Positions 25,799-35,161 of a stretch of 64,000 nt of DNA are shown in pieces. The stretch is taken from NCBI RefSeq assembly GCF_935822925.1, contig NZ_CAKXZS010000012.1, forward strand, positions 124,001 to 188,000, written 5' to 3'. The notes beneath the pieces were generated by a model. The model had not been told where the DNA came from and did no database searches. It saw only the letters and a list, made by a program, of their open reading frames with translations. How positions within the stretch are numbered: the stretch's first letter is position 1; each line of letters starts with the position of its first letter. The DNA is from Mesorhizobium ventifaucium. GTDB lineage: Bacteria; Pseudomonadota; Alphaproteobacteria; Rhizobiales; Rhizobiaceae. A program made the translations under genes and the position numbers.

Positions 25799-28700
25799 AA
25801 GCGACGGTAGCGCCCCTCGCCTCGTCGTTGGCCGTCCAGAGGCTGCCCCCATGCGATTCGATGATCGAACGGCAAATGGCGAGCCCCATGCCCATCCCGT
25901 GCTGCTTGGTCGTGAAGAACGGCTCGAAGACGCGATCGGCGTCCTTGAATCCGGTTCCGGTGTCGCGAACCTCGACGCGGATTGCATGAAGGTCGTCCCG
26001 GGACGAGCGGATCTGAAGCGCACGCGCGCCCTCGACCACGGCCTCCATGGCCTCGATCCCGTTCCGGATCAGGTTCACGAGCACCTGCTGCACCTGTACG
26101 CAATCGAGCGCGACCGGCGGCAGGTCCGGCTCGAGGTTTGTCTCGACGCGGATGTCTTTCGCGGCGATCTCGTCGGCCATCAGCCGGCAGACTTCACTGA
26201 TCACGCGGTTGATGTTCTCAGACGATTTGGCGTTGGTTGTCTGTCGGAATAGGGCGCGGATGCGGCTGACGACATCCGCCGCCGAGTTGGCGTCTCGGGT
26301 GATGCGCTCCGCGGTGATCTTCGCGCGCTCGACATTCGGCGGCTCCGCGGACAGCCAGCGGTGACATGCCTGTGAATTGGCGACTATCGCAGCCAGCGGC
26401 TGGTTCACCTCGTGCCCGATGGATGCGGAAAGCTCGGCCAAGCTTGCCGCCTGCGTTGCCCGCGCGAGTCTCTCGGAAGCGCGCCGCAACGCCTCTTCGG
26501 CCCGCACCTGATTGTCGATGTCGTGACAGAGGCCGAACCACTGGACAATACGTCCGCTCTCATCCCGCATCGGCTCTGCCCGACCCGACATCCAGCGGTA
26601 GACGCCATCATGCCGGCGCAGGCGGTAGGTCATGGAAAACGGCTCGCCCGTGCGGAGACAGCGTGCGAAAACATCCCAGACCTCATCCACCTCGTCCGGG
26701 TGGAACATGGTATTGAACACCGCCTCCATCCGAGGCTTGTCCTCTACATCCAAGCCGAAATAGTCCGCCATGTGCTTATTGGCGAATGTGGTCTCCCCTT
26801 CCGGGCTCACGCGCCAGAGGTGACTTGGAACCATTTCCACGAGCAGCGAGAGCTCCCGCTCCCGCTCCCGCAGCGCCTCCTGCGCACGCACCTCATGGTC
26901 AATATCGAGAGAAACCCCGTACCACTCTGCGATAACTCCGTCCTGATCACGCCGAGGCTCCACCCTGCACTCCGCCCAGCGATAGGCGCCGTCCTTCTCG
27001 CGCCACCGAAACCGCATCGCGGAGCCGCCGCCGGTGTCGAAACAGTTCCGCAACGTACACTGCACCTCGGAAGCGTCTTCGGGATGAATCAACTCCTGCA
27101 GCAACGTCTCGATGCGCGGCTCTCCAAGCGCGTCGAAGTTCGGGATGACGGCGCGGAAATGGTCCTGATATCGTTTGTTGAAATAGATGGGGCCGCCAGT
27201 CGGCCTTACGCTCCAGATACGGACCGGCACCGCGTCGATCATCTGCTGAAGCTGCCGCTCGCTCCGCCGTAGCGCCTCTTCGGCGTGCATCTGATCGTCT
27301 ATGTCGATGGAAACCTGGTACCAGTGGACGATCGTTCCGTCTTGATCGCGCAGAGGCTCGCAACGCCCCTCCATCCAGCGATAACTGCCGTCTTTGCAGC
27401 GCCGGCGATACCGCATCATGAAGGCGTCGCCAGCCTTGAGGCAATTGGCAGACGTACGCAGCACCTCGGGGGCATCTTCAGGATGTACCAGCTTTTGCGC
27501 CACCATGGTGGAGCCTTCGAAGTTCGCACCGGAGAGGCCGAGTTCCTCCAAGGATCGTTTGTTGACGTAGGCCAGCTTGCCATCGGGCGTCCAGCTCCAG
27601 ACGTGGACTGGCAGGGCGTCGACAAGCTGCTGAAGCTCCCGCTCGCTCCGCCGGAGCGCCTCTTCGGCATGCATCTGATCGTCAATGTCGTGACAGAGGC
27701 CGTACCACTGTACGATGCGCCCGTTCTGATCCCGCATCGGTTCTGCGCGGCTCGACATCCAGTGATAGACACCATCGGCGCGACGCAGGCGGTATCGCAA
27801 CGCAAAGTTTTCGCCGGTGGCGAGGCTGCGACGGAGCGCGTCGCCGAACCCGATTGCCTCGTCCGGATGGATGGTTTCAATGACCGCCTCCAGCCGGCTC
27901 ATACCCCGTTTGTCCAAATCCGCTACGTCCAGGCCGAGGAAATCGATCATGCGCTTGTTGAAAAAGGTCGGCTCGCCGTCGGGCGTCAGACGCCAGACGT
28001 GGCTCGGAACCATGTCGACAAGCTGCGAGAGCTCCCGCTCGCTGTCGCGCAGCGTGAGCAGCGCCTGCTGGTGCTGCCGGGAAACGGCGGCCACGGTGAG
28101 CACGGAAAATGCCGAGATGGCCAGAAAAAGCTGCAGCGCAAACTGCATCTGCTTCTGGAACTCAGGATCGCCGACGAATTGGCTTGTGCCGGATATCGTG
28201 AATACCACCGTGATCAGGGCGAGAAGGGTCAAGGCGACGGCGGCGCCTTTGAACTCGAAGCGCACCGCGGCCCAAAGAAGCGGCGGCATGACGATGTAGG
28301 CTGAGGGCAGGTGACCGCTCAAGGAAAGGGCGGCGACACCGAGAAAGATCAGCCCTAGGACGCAGGCTTCCATCCAACGCGCGGCCGAGAGCTGGGTCCT
28401 GCCGCCACAGTTTTGCAACACGGCCAGCGCCAGTGGCGCCACAATCAAGACCCCGGTGGCGTCTCCGAGCCAAAATAGAGGCCAAGCGGCCGCGAAGGTT
28501 TGCATGCCAAACCACGCAAGCGTCGCGCTTCCCACCGTCGCGCTTGCGACTGGCGCAATTCCCGCGCCCAATACGACCAGTGTAAGAACTTCCTGCAAGG
28601 TTTCCAGCCGAAACGGCCGTCTGCAGGCCCAGGTCACGAGCCATGCGCCGGCCACCGCTTCAAGAACGTTGCCGGTATAGATCAGCAAGGCAACGGACAG

Positions 28701-28946
28701 TGGATTATGGAACCACAAGGCGTTGCTGAACAGTTCAGCCAGGCAGCCCCCCAACACCCACCACGGCCAGCTGTGCCTGGAGGCGAGGATAAGCGTAGCC
28801 ATGAAAAGCCCGCTGGGAGGCCAAATGGAAATACCTGTTCCAGGCACGATTGCGAGCGCCTGAGCGAATCCGCAGCCCAATACATATGCTGCAGTGAAGA
28901 GCCCCAGGTGCAGGAAGTGGGGGCGGCGCGACCAGACTGACATCAT
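25752..28946 (-). CDS. MASE1 / four-PAS histidine kinase
   Basis: A 1064-residue kinase from ATG 28946 with AGGAGAAGTCG in front; an in-frame ATG at 29033 lies at the predicted transcription start and is rejected. Roughly residues 1-290 form a MASE1 membrane sensor (LGLFTAAYVLGCGFAQALA, IWPPSGL, LGDATGVLIVAPL). Four PAS domains in tandem follow (about 310-430, 440-560, 565-690, 695-815), each with an IDD/IDN-type linker and the E(E)ALR coiled junction. HisKA has SIGHEVNQPLAA; HATPase has LIRNGIEAM, VRDTGTGF and FFTTKQHGMGMGLA. It likely feeds the adjacent FixJ-type regulators. Internal PAS copies 1 and 4 are the most alike, suggesting duplication. Confidence 0.9.
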   Translation of the reverse strand: MMSVWSRRPHFLHLGLFTAAYVLGCGFAQALAIVPGTGISIWPPSGLFMATLILASRHSWPWWVLGGCLAELFSNALWFHNPLSVALLIYTGNVLEAVAGAWLVTWACRRPFRLETLQEVLTLVVLGAGIAPVASATVGSATLAWFGMQTFAAAWPLFWLGDATGVLIVAPLALAVLQNCGGRTQLSAARWMEACVLGLIFLGVAALSLSGHLPSAYIVMPPLLWAAVRFEFKGAAVALTLLALITVVFTISGTSQFVGDPEFQKQMQFALQLFLAISAFSVLTVAAVSRQHQQALLTLRDSERELSQLVDMVPSHVWRLTPDGEPTFFNKRMIDFLGLDVADLDKRGMSRLEAVIETIHPDEAIGFGDALRRSLATGENFALRYRLRRADGVYHWMSSRAEPMRDQNGRIVQWYGLCHDIDDQMHAEEALRRSERELQQLVDALPVHVWSWTPDGKLAYVNKRSLEELGLSGANFEGSTMVAQKLVHPEDAPEVLRTSANCLKAGDAFMMRYRRRCKDGSYRWMEGRCEPLRDQDGTIVHWYQVSIDIDDQMHAEEALRRSERQLQQMIDAVPVRIWSVRPTGGPIYFNKRYQDHFRAVIPNFDALGEPRIETLLQELIHPEDASEVQCTLRNCFDTGGGSAMRFRWREKDGAYRWAECRVEPRRDQDGVIAEWYGVSLDIDHEVRAQEALRERERELSLLVEMVPSHLWRVSPEGETTFANKHMADYFGLDVEDKPRMEAVFNTMFHPDEVDEVWDVFARCLRTGEPFSMTYRLRRHDGVYRWMSGRAEPMRDESGRIVQWFGLCHDIDNQVRAEEALRRASERLARATQAASLAELSASIGHEVNQPLAAIVANSQACHRWLSAEPPNVERAKITAERITRDANSAADVVSRIRALFRQTTNAKSSENINRVISEVCRLMADEIAAKDIRVETNLEPDLPPVALDCVQVQQVLVNLIRNGIEAMEAVVEGARALQIRSSRDDLHAIRVEVRDTGTGFKDADRVFEPFFTTKQHGMGMGLAICRSIIESHGGSLWTANDEARGATVAFTLPLATNGGSATMS

Positions 28947-29035
28947 CGACTTCTCCTGCCGGGCAAAGAAAGGCTGGGAACTGTCAGCGCTTGATGTAGC
29001 ACTTCTCCTCGATGTCTGGGTCGGCAAATTCATAC

Positions 29036-29086
29036 CCGCACTCTAGTCCCGCCATCCTGCGGCCGCACCTCATGGAAATCCATGAG
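29036..29086 (-). promoter_or_regulatory. Shared promoter layout, copy 2 (kinase), with palindrome
   Basis: GGATTTCCAT (29081-29072) lies inside a longer inverted repeat, CTCATGG-AAAT-CCATGAG (29069-29086). It is followed on the minus strand by GGTGCG, 17 nt, CTAGAG and GTGCGG, at the same distances as in front of the three-regulator operon at 24416-24461. The rest of 29087-29356 shows no gene or clear signal. Confidence 0.45.
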
Positions 29087-29356
29087 CCGACGCGTATTTC
29101 TTAGCCGTCGGGATGGTGCTGCCTGGGTCATGAACTCATAAAATGGATTGAACGAAGCCGCTGACGCGGCAGATGGGTGGCCGGTCCCATACGCATCTCA
29201 GGATTGATCCGAGACCTCACCCAGGACGTGGCCGGACCTTGCCTGCCTTGCCTGGTCGCCCCCGGTTCTTTCCTTCGCGCCGACCAGGCTCCGTTCCGAT
29301 GCCGGCTCATTGTCCTCGAGCCCTGCCGCCACCGGAGAATATTTCCAGAAGGCCTG

Positions 29357-31081
29357 TCAGGCTGGCAACTGGGCATCTTCCGCTTGTCTCTGACTCCCGT
29401 CGATGAGGACGTTCGAGGCCAAGGCTGGAGACGGCAAGCTGGGAGTCATGTCGGGCGGCGGCGCGATCAGCAACGGGATCGCCGTCAGCTTCGGGGACCG
29501 TCCCGCGCGCTTTCCCATGAATCGGGAGATACCGATCTTGATTGCGATCAGCACGGGCGCGGCGACCACAAACAGCAGCGCGACTGCGTTGAACGCTGTG
29601 TCGAAGGCGATCACGGTGGACTGACCCGTAACGGCTCTGCCCATTAGGATCGCCGCTGCCCGGCCGGCTGCAACGGAATCCATTCCCTTTGCCGCGAGCA
29701 TGGCTGTGGTCGTCGCTAGACGCTCGCTGACCGCGGGAACGCCCGCGGTGACGTTGGCGCCGAGCACCGCGACATTGGCGGCGACGTTATTCTCGATCAA
29801 CGTCTGCAGCCAGGCGACACCCATGAGGCCACCAAACTGGCGACCCGTGTTGAAGAGGCCTATGCCGGATGCGAGGTTTTGGTCGTTGAGCTTGCTGAAG
29901 GCGATGAGGGTGATAGACAGGAATAGGAAGCCGAGGCCGAGGCCACGCAACAGGATGGCCGGCATCATGTCGTCCGCGCCGCTCTCGATCGTCGAACCGG
30001 ACAGCATCCACATCGCGACCATGATCATCAGGATTCCAAACGGCACCGTGGCGATCGGAGGAACACGGCGGACCTGCATGAGGAAAGCAGCGATGAGAAG
30101 CGCGCCGATGAAAAGCGCGCCGCTCGGCAATAGGAGCAGGCCGGCGTCGGTTGGCGTCAATGCAAGGACGGACGCGGCGAACGACGGAATCAGGAACGCG
30201 CTCCCGAACAAGGCGGCGCCGGCGACGAAACTGACGATGAACGCGAAGGAGAAATCCTCCGACCGGAACAAGGTGAAATCCAGCAGGCCCTGGCCTTTGG
30301 CCATCGCCTGTTGGCCGATAAACGCCAGCAGCGCGGCCGTGCCGATCACTGTCAGCCACAAGATGCGGGATTCCTCGAACCAGTCCCATCGGCTGCCCTG
30401 GCTGAACACATAGGTGAAGCAGTAGAGTGTGGCAGACACGAGCGAGAAGCCGAGCCAGTCGAACGGTCGGCGTGCTACTTTGACGGGCGCTGGGCAGTCC
30501 GCGAGCAGCAGGAGACCGGCCGCCGCCAGCGCCACCGGGACTGCACTGAAGAAGATCCACGTCCACGACTGGCTGTCGAGCAACCAGCCCTGAAGGGCGG
30601 GGGCAATCGTCGCGGGGGCAACGACTGCACCCATTGCGAACAGGGCCTGGAGGATCGGTTGGTGGCGTCGCGGATAGGCAAGAAAAATGATCGCCTGCCC
30701 CGCCACGAGCAGGATGCCTCCAGAGAAGCCTTGCATCACGCGGAGCAGAACCAACAGGTCCAATCGAGCCGTGATCGCGGCAATGGCGCAGGCTGCGCCC
30801 ATGACCAGGGCCGAGCCGACGATCAGGCTCCGTGGGTTCATACGGTTCATCAGCCAGGCCGCGGCCATGAACCCGATCAGCTTCGGGGCGGTATATCCAA
30901 CATCCAGCCAGGCGAACTCATCGGGTGTTGCATAGGTGTCGCCGATGATGTCGCCGCGCCCGAGCGACAGGACCGTGCTGGCGATCGCCTCCGTCAGGGT
31001 GGCGAGCACTATGCCCGCGACGAGAAGCGTTCCTGTCGCGGGTCGATCGAGGCACGGCGTGGCGACAAGCGCCGCGGTCAC
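29357..31081 (-). CDS. DHA2-family MFS efflux pump (EmrB-like)
   Basis: A 574-residue, 14-span drug:proton antiporter of the DHA2 group. Seen: GDIIGDTYATPDEFAWLDVG in the first loop, motif-A-like LMNRMNPRSLIVGSAL, motif C in GAVVAPATIAPALQGWLLD. It starts at GTG 31081, overlapping the stop of the membrane-fusion gene by GTGA. With that partner and an outer-membrane channel it expels drugs or aromatic acids across both membranes. Repression by the divergent TetR at 32191 is likely. The C-terminal tail beyond the last span is longer than usual (about 45 polar residues). Confidence 0.85.
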   Translation of the reverse strand: MTAALVATPCLDRPATGTLLVAGIVLATLTEAIASTVLSLGRGDIIGDTYATPDEFAWLDVGYTAPKLIGFMAAAWLMNRMNPRSLIVGSALVMGAACAIAAITARLDLLVLLRVMQGFSGGILLVAGQAIIFLAYPRRHQPILQALFAMGAVVAPATIAPALQGWLLDSQSWTWIFFSAVPVALAAAGLLLLADCPAPVKVARRPFDWLGFSLVSATLYCFTYVFSQGSRWDWFEESRILWLTVIGTAALLAFIGQQAMAKGQGLLDFTLFRSEDFSFAFIVSFVAGAALFGSAFLIPSFAASVLALTPTDAGLLLLPSGALFIGALLIAAFLMQVRRVPPIATVPFGILMIMVAMWMLSGSTIESGADDMMPAILLRGLGLGFLFLSITLIAFSKLNDQNLASGIGLFNTGRQFGGLMGVAWLQTLIENNVAANVAVLGANVTAGVPAVSERLATTTAMLAAKGMDSVAAGRAAAILMGRAVTGQSTVIAFDTAFNAVALLFVVAAPVLIAIKIGISRFMGKRAGRSPKLTAIPLLIAPPPDMTPSLPSPALASNVLIDGSQRQAEDAQLPA

Positions 31082-32109
31082 GAGCCGCTCCCGTCATCGA
31101 TATCGACACGCGCGGACAGGCCCGGGACGAGGCGGCCAGGCAGTGGATTGCCGACAAGCCGGATCTTCACCGGAACGCGCTGGACGACGCGCACGAAATT
31201 CCCTGTCGCATTGTCTGCGGGAAGCAAGCTGAAAGCAGACCCGCTGCCGGGTGCAAAGCTGTCCACCACGCCTTCAAATGTCGCATTCGGATAGCCATCG
31301 ACGGTAACACGCACATGCTGACCGGCCCGGATATGTTCGATCTGCGTTTCTTTGAAGTTCGCCACGACCCACAGATCGTTGACCGGAACGATATCGAGCA
31401 AGGAGGCGCCCGGCGCCACAAGTCGGCCGATGCGAACCTGGCGGTTGCCGACGACGCCGCTGACCGGGGCACGTACCACTGTGTTGTCGAGGTCGATTTG
31501 AGCGAGTTCCTCTGCGGCCCGGGCTTGCGCTACGGCGGCTACGGCGGCTTCGCGTTGGGCGTCGAGAACAGCGATACGCTGCCGCTGTGCTTCCAGTGCT
31601 GCTGATGCTGCCTCCACGGCCGCTTCGGCCCTCGAGCGCGCGGCATCGCTTTCATCAACCTGGGCCTGGCTCACTGCGCTGCTGCGGATAAGTTCGCGGC
31701 GGCGGTCGGACGCCTTTGTCGCTAGGTTCAGCTCGGCCTCGGCCGCACGCATCTGGGCTTCGGCCTGCCTGATTAGGGCATGCTGAAGCAGGACTTCGGC
31801 ATCGACATTACCGAGGCGCGCCTGGGCGGCTTCGACATTGGCCACGGCTTGTGCGAGCCGCGCGCGGTAGTCGCGATCGTCGATCTGGAACAGGACGTCA
31901 CCGGCTTGGACGGCTTGGTTGTCCCTGACCTCTACCGCAGTGACGTAGCCCGCAATCTTCGGCGCGAGCCCGGTCACGTCCCCGCGGACGTAAGCGTTGT
32001 CGGTTGACGTCTCGTCTGAACGTGCCCAAGCCCATCCTGCACCTAGGACGACCACGGCTGAGAGGCACAGCAGCAAGCCGATCGTCTTTTTCCTGCTATG
32101 TTGCGCCAT
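31078..32109 (-). CDS. HlyD/EmrA membrane-fusion protein
   Basis: A 343-residue periplasmic adaptor with one N-terminal membrane anchor (TIGLLLCLSAVVVLGAGWAWA). The lipoyl-like half-motifs are GDVTGLAPKIAGYVTAVEVRDNQ and VRAPVSGVVGNRQVRIGRLV. A coiled-coil hairpin of about 100 residues lies between them (alanine/glutamate-rich, RQAEAQMRAAEAEL). It bridges the DHA2 pump to an outer-membrane channel. First gene of the efflux operon. Its promoter region carries two TetR operators. Confidence 0.9.
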   Translation of the reverse strand: MAQHSRKKTIGLLLCLSAVVVLGAGWAWARSDETSTDNAYVRGDVTGLAPKIAGYVTAVEVRDNQAVQAGDVLFQIDDRDYRARLAQAVANVEAAQARLGNVDAEVLLQHALIRQAEAQMRAAEAELNLATKASDRRRELIRSSAVSQAQVDESDAARSRAEAAVEAASAALEAQRQRIAVLDAQREAAVAAVAQARAAEELAQIDLDNTVVRAPVSGVVGNRQVRIGRLVAPGASLLDIVPVNDLWVVANFKETQIEHIRAGQHVRVTVDGYPNATFEGVVDSFAPGSGSAFSLLPADNATGNFVRVVQRVPVKIRLVGNPLPGRLVPGLSARVDIDDGSGS

Positions 32110-32119
32110 GACGGCCTCC

Positions 32120-32163
32120 GGTAATAGACGTTACCATTGACGTTTACGGTAATAAGCGTTACC
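32120..32163. promoter_or_regulatory. Twin TetR operators
   Basis: Two near-identical inverted repeats: GGTAATAGACGTTACC (32120-32135) and GGTAATAAGCGTTACC (32148-32163). Each has perfect GGTAA/TTACC arms around a 6-nt centre, and their start-to-start distance is 28 bp. They occupy the 81-bp gap between the divergent efflux operon and the tetR-type gene, placed to repress both. Confidence 0.85.
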
Positions 32164-33033
32164 AGTCAAGTGATGCATTGGAGCGAATGAATGGCTGCGG
32201 CTGTAAAGACCACGCGGCGCAAGGGCCGACGGGAGGCCCTTCTTCAAGCGGCCGCCGAGGTCTTTTTTGAACAGGGCTACGCCGCGACAAGCATCGACGC
32301 GATCATCGAGCGCGCCGGCGGATCGAAACGCAACATCTACGATGAGTTCGGCAACAAGGAGGGCCTGTTCTCCGCTATCGTCAAGGAAAGCGCAGACAAG
32401 GTGCTGTCGCCCCTGGTGATCGAGGAAATAGAAGGCCACGACCTGCGGGCGACGCTGACGGCGTTCGGCCGGTATTCCATGGATGCCTACATGTCGCCCA
32501 CCTTGATCGGCATCTACCGAATTGCCGTCACCGAGGCCAACCGCTTCCCCGATCTCGTGAAGTCGTTCTACGAACAAGGGCCGGGTCGGACCACGGTCCG
32601 GCTCGCCGAGGTCCTCGAAGCCGCCAGGGAACGAGGGGAAATCCACGCGGATGATTGCTTGCGCCTGGCCGGGCACTTTGTAGGCATGATCCGCGACAAC
32701 CTTCATCTGCAGGTCGTTCTCGGCCTCCGGCCACCGCTGTCGGAGAAAGAAGCGCAGGAGGCGGTCGCTTCCGCCGTGGAAATCTTTCTGAACGGCGTTC
32801 GACGCGGCCAGAAGTAGAAGGGCAATCGTCGTCATCAATGTCGAGCCGTAGGCCGAGGGGTCCGGCGGAGTGTTGCGTTCCACCGACAAGCCTCGACGAT
32901 TGTATGACTTGCGGGCCTCATGAACGATCCGCCTCACATCGTCGGCGCAGACGTTGTCGTGCCGCATCAGCGGCTGGACGATAGGATCGTCCAGCATCTC
33001 TTCGAGTGTTGGTTCGAGATTCACGGGGTCCAT
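32131..33033 (-). CDS. Small protein with overlong reading frame
   Basis: The first 50 or so residues (MDPVNLEPTLEEMLDDPIVQ, PLMRHDNVCADDVRRIVHEA) look like a genuine small helical protein, and GGGAAGAG precedes ATG 33033. The frame then runs on for 200 more codons antisense through the whole TetR gene, with composition that does not look protein-like. The likely history is that a roughly 60-residue gene lost its stop when the efflux/TetR block arrived. It lies about 125 bp downstream of the SPW protein on the same strand. The true 3' end is uncertain. Confidence 0.3.
   Translation of the reverse strand: MDPVNLEPTLEEMLDDPIVQPLMRHDNVCADDVRRIVHEARKSYNRRGLSVERNTPPDPSAYGSTLMTTIALLLLAASNAVQKDFHGGSDRLLRFFLRQRWPEAENDLQMKVVADHAYKVPGQAQAIIRVDFPSFPGGFEDLGEPDRGPTRPLFVERLHEIGEAVGLGDGNSVDADQGGRHVGIHGIPAERRQRRPQVVAFYFLDHQGRQHLVCAFLDDSGEQALLVAELIVDVAFRSAGALDDRVDACRGVALFKKDLGGRLKKGLPSALAPRGLYSRSHSFAPMHHLTGNAYYRKRQW
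32191..32817 (+). CDS. TetR-family repressor of the efflux operon
   Basis: A 208-residue TetR regulator. The N-terminal HTH is standard: RREALLQAAAEVFFEQGYAA, then TSIDAIIERAGGSKRNIYDEFGNKEGLF. The C-terminal ligand domain is of the AcrR type. Divergent from the EmrA/EmrB-like pair with twin operators in between; by analogy a pump substrate would release it. Ligand unknown. Confidence 0.9.
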   Translation: MAAAVKTTRRKGRREALLQAAAEVFFEQGYAATSIDAIIERAGGSKRNIYDEFGNKEGLFSAIVKESADKVLSPLVIEEIEGHDLRATLTAFGRYSMDAYMSPTLIGIYRIAVTEANRFPDLVKSFYEQGPGRTTVRLAEVLEAARERGEIHADDCLRLAGHFVGMIRDNLHLQVVLGLRPPLSEKEAQEAVASAVEIFLNGVRRGQK

Positions 33034-33157
33034 AATCTCTTCCCTCGCCGGTTTGGCTTGCGGGGCGGGTTTTCACTCGCAACCCGCTGAAGCATCCCAG
33101 GGGACGGTCGCAAAAACAGCTCGCGCGCCCCGTCCACTGGTGTGGCCTTCAATGACA

Positions 33158-33520
33158 TCATCTGGCGTTGGACTTGGAAGGTATCTGCGCCTTGCGGCCG
33201 CTCGAAAGCTGCATGATGGCAATCGTCGCCACGCAAAGCCCAACCAAGACGTGCGTCCACATTTCCGCCTGCGCCGATCCGAAGCCGAGCAGAAACGGGG
33301 CGGCTACTGCCCAACACCCCAAGGCAAGATTGGACCACTCGGCCCAGGCTCCGTAGCGGTAGAGCGCCACGGCAGAGCAGCAAACAATCAGCAGGCCGAC
33401 GATCCCCGCATTCCAAGCCGCGGCAGGCAGCTCGGTGAGCGCGAAGGCAGCGCAGGTCAGACCTGCGCCCAGAACGAGGTTGGTCCACTCCAACCCCTTG
33501 CTCGGTACTTCACTTGTCAT
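33158..33520 (-). CDS. SPW-repeat membrane protein
   Basis: A 120-residue inner-membrane protein with four hydrophobic segments and two SPW-type repeats: WTNLVLGAGLTCAAFAL... and WSNLALGCWAVAAPFLLGF. The tryptophan-x-asparagine start and the APFLLGF ending are characteristic. AAGGAG stands before the ATG. The function of the family is unknown. The 237 bp upstream (33521-33757) show nothing. Confidence 0.75.
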   Translation of the reverse strand: MTSEVPSKGLEWTNLVLGAGLTCAAFALTELPAAAWNAGIVGLLIVCCSAVALYRYGAWAEWSNLALGCWAVAAPFLLGFGSAQAEMWTHVLVGLCVATIAIMQLSSGRKAQIPSKSNAR

Positions 33521-33757
33521 TTTAATCTCCTTTTCCAGTCCGGCTCCGTACCCAGGCCATCAATGTTGGGGGCGGCGGGGTGCGAGGAGAATGAGGCGGT
33601 CCCGCGCAGCAGCCTAGTCTACGCAGGCATCTGTCGGGCGATGCTAAGGTCTAGTGCGGCTGAGCGCGGTGCTGGCGGATAATATCGAAGCGCCTGGGGT
33701 CACAGCTTCTTGGGCGTAGGGAAATTCGCCTTTCTCTCTGTCGAGCAATGCTCCTGC

Positions 33758-34975
33758 TCACAGCCGTCGGTCGGCGAAAACAGGGTGATCTTTCCACAGG
33801 TTTCCAGCCAGGAAGCCGGCATAGCCGAGGTCATATACGGCTTGCATATAGCTGGCGTTGAAAGGATCGAGCATCGAATAGGGGACTTGAGCGTCAATAG
33901 TCGCAAGGTGAAAACGTGCCCCGGTCAGTTTGGCGTAATTGTACAGGATGGCCAGTTCGCTCTGTGTCTGGGACTTGAGGAGAATAGAATATGCTCTCGC
34001 GATCACAGCCAACGTTCTGTTCTGCGTGGTGGCGAATTCCGGAATGAGCGCGTTGTTTACGATCACATGGAAATCGACAGTTTGGCGTTTCCCCAGCACG
34101 AGAGGGTTCGTGCTTGCCAGAATTGCCTGTGGAAGTATCAAGACTTGCGACGTTGACCCTCCATCGGAATGCATTTCCTGGAAGCGACGCCCTCCTGACT
34201 TGGCTTCGATCATCACCGCCGGATAAACGCCGGGGATACTTGCCGACGCTATCACAATATCCTGGAACAGCTTCAGCGCGTCCGGTCGGCCGCTATTGGC
34301 GATGGCGCCCATGTTCCACACGACTGCACGTTGGGTGTCGAGATTGGTCGTGAGGACGAGGAGGCGGCGGCCTTCGCGATGCTGAGCCGCAACCTGCTGC
34401 AGGATCGCGGGTGTGATGAAATCCTCGACTATCCGCCTCATTGGCGTGGATCTCAGCAAGCTCGATCCGATCAAGCCCACGGGAAATTTGGTTGCGACAA
34501 GATCGTCGGCGACGCCGCTCGTAAAGAGATGCACCAGGGTGTCGTCATGAGCCGATCCGAGGAACGCGAATGGCGCGATCAGGGCGCCAGTGCTTACGCC
34601 GGTGACTACATCGAATTGCGGGCGGGTCCCGGCTGCGCTCCAAGCCGACAGCACGCCGACGCTGAAGGCGCCTCCCGCACCGCCGCCGGAGATCATGAGG
34701 ACATCGAGGCCATCCGGCTCGGTCGCCGGCGACCAGTCGCGAACGTCGCCTGCGGCGACTCGAGCGTCGCGATATATCCGGATCTCGCCATAGCCGGCGA
34801 TCGCAGCCTTCTCGGCTTCCGTTGCGTCAAGGGGTCTGTCCATCTCGGCGATCCGGGGATCGCATCCTTGGAACCACACGACGGTCGCAACCACTGCTGC
34901 CAGCCCAACAAGCACCGATATTTTCACAGAGCGCAAAACGGATCTCCAACGTCTGACTTCGTGACCGCGGAGCAA
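33758..34975 (-). CDS. Patatin-like phospholipase
   Basis: A 405-residue patatin-fold lipase. The oxyanion hole is SGGGAGGAF, the nucleophile elbow GVSTG (Ser near residue 129), and the dyad Asp sits in HSDGGST. A membrane anchor or signal lies near the N-terminus (VLVGLAAVVATVVWFQGC); the cysteine after it recalls a lipobox but does not match it strictly. The start is uncertain (TTG 34975 or GTG 34927), with no good ribosome-binding site for either. It probably acts on phospholipids at the envelope. Conserved promoter element C lies about 190 bp upstream. Confidence 0.85.
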   Translation of the reverse strand: MLRGHEVRRWRSVLRSVKISVLVGLAAVVATVVWFQGCDPRIAEMDRPLDATEAEKAAIAGYGEIRIYRDARVAAGDVRDWSPATEPDGLDVLMISGGGAGGAFSVGVLSAWSAAGTRPQFDVVTGVSTGALIAPFAFLGSAHDDTLVHLFTSGVADDLVATKFPVGLIGSSLLRSTPMRRIVEDFITPAILQQVAAQHREGRRLLVLTTNLDTQRAVVWNMGAIANSGRPDALKLFQDIVIASASIPGVYPAVMIEAKSGGRRFQEMHSDGGSTSQVLILPQAILASTNPLVLGKRQTVDFHVIVNNALIPEFATTQNRTLAVIARAYSILLKSQTQSELAILYNYAKLTGARFHLATIDAQVPYSMLDPFNASYMQAVYDLGYAGFLAGNLWKDHPVFADRRL

Positions 34976-35161
34976 GTTCGCTTATCCGATGGCCGCGGGT
35001 CTCTGACGCCTTGGTCCAACGAGTCGTTTTCCGGCGACGAGACTCAGTTCTCATCAGGCAGGCATCATGCTGTCAGCGCGACATCACCCCGTCAGCCTTC
35101 CGCATAGGATGGAGCTCATCTCGCCCGACACGACGCCGGTGATAAGCCCCCATGGAGCATG

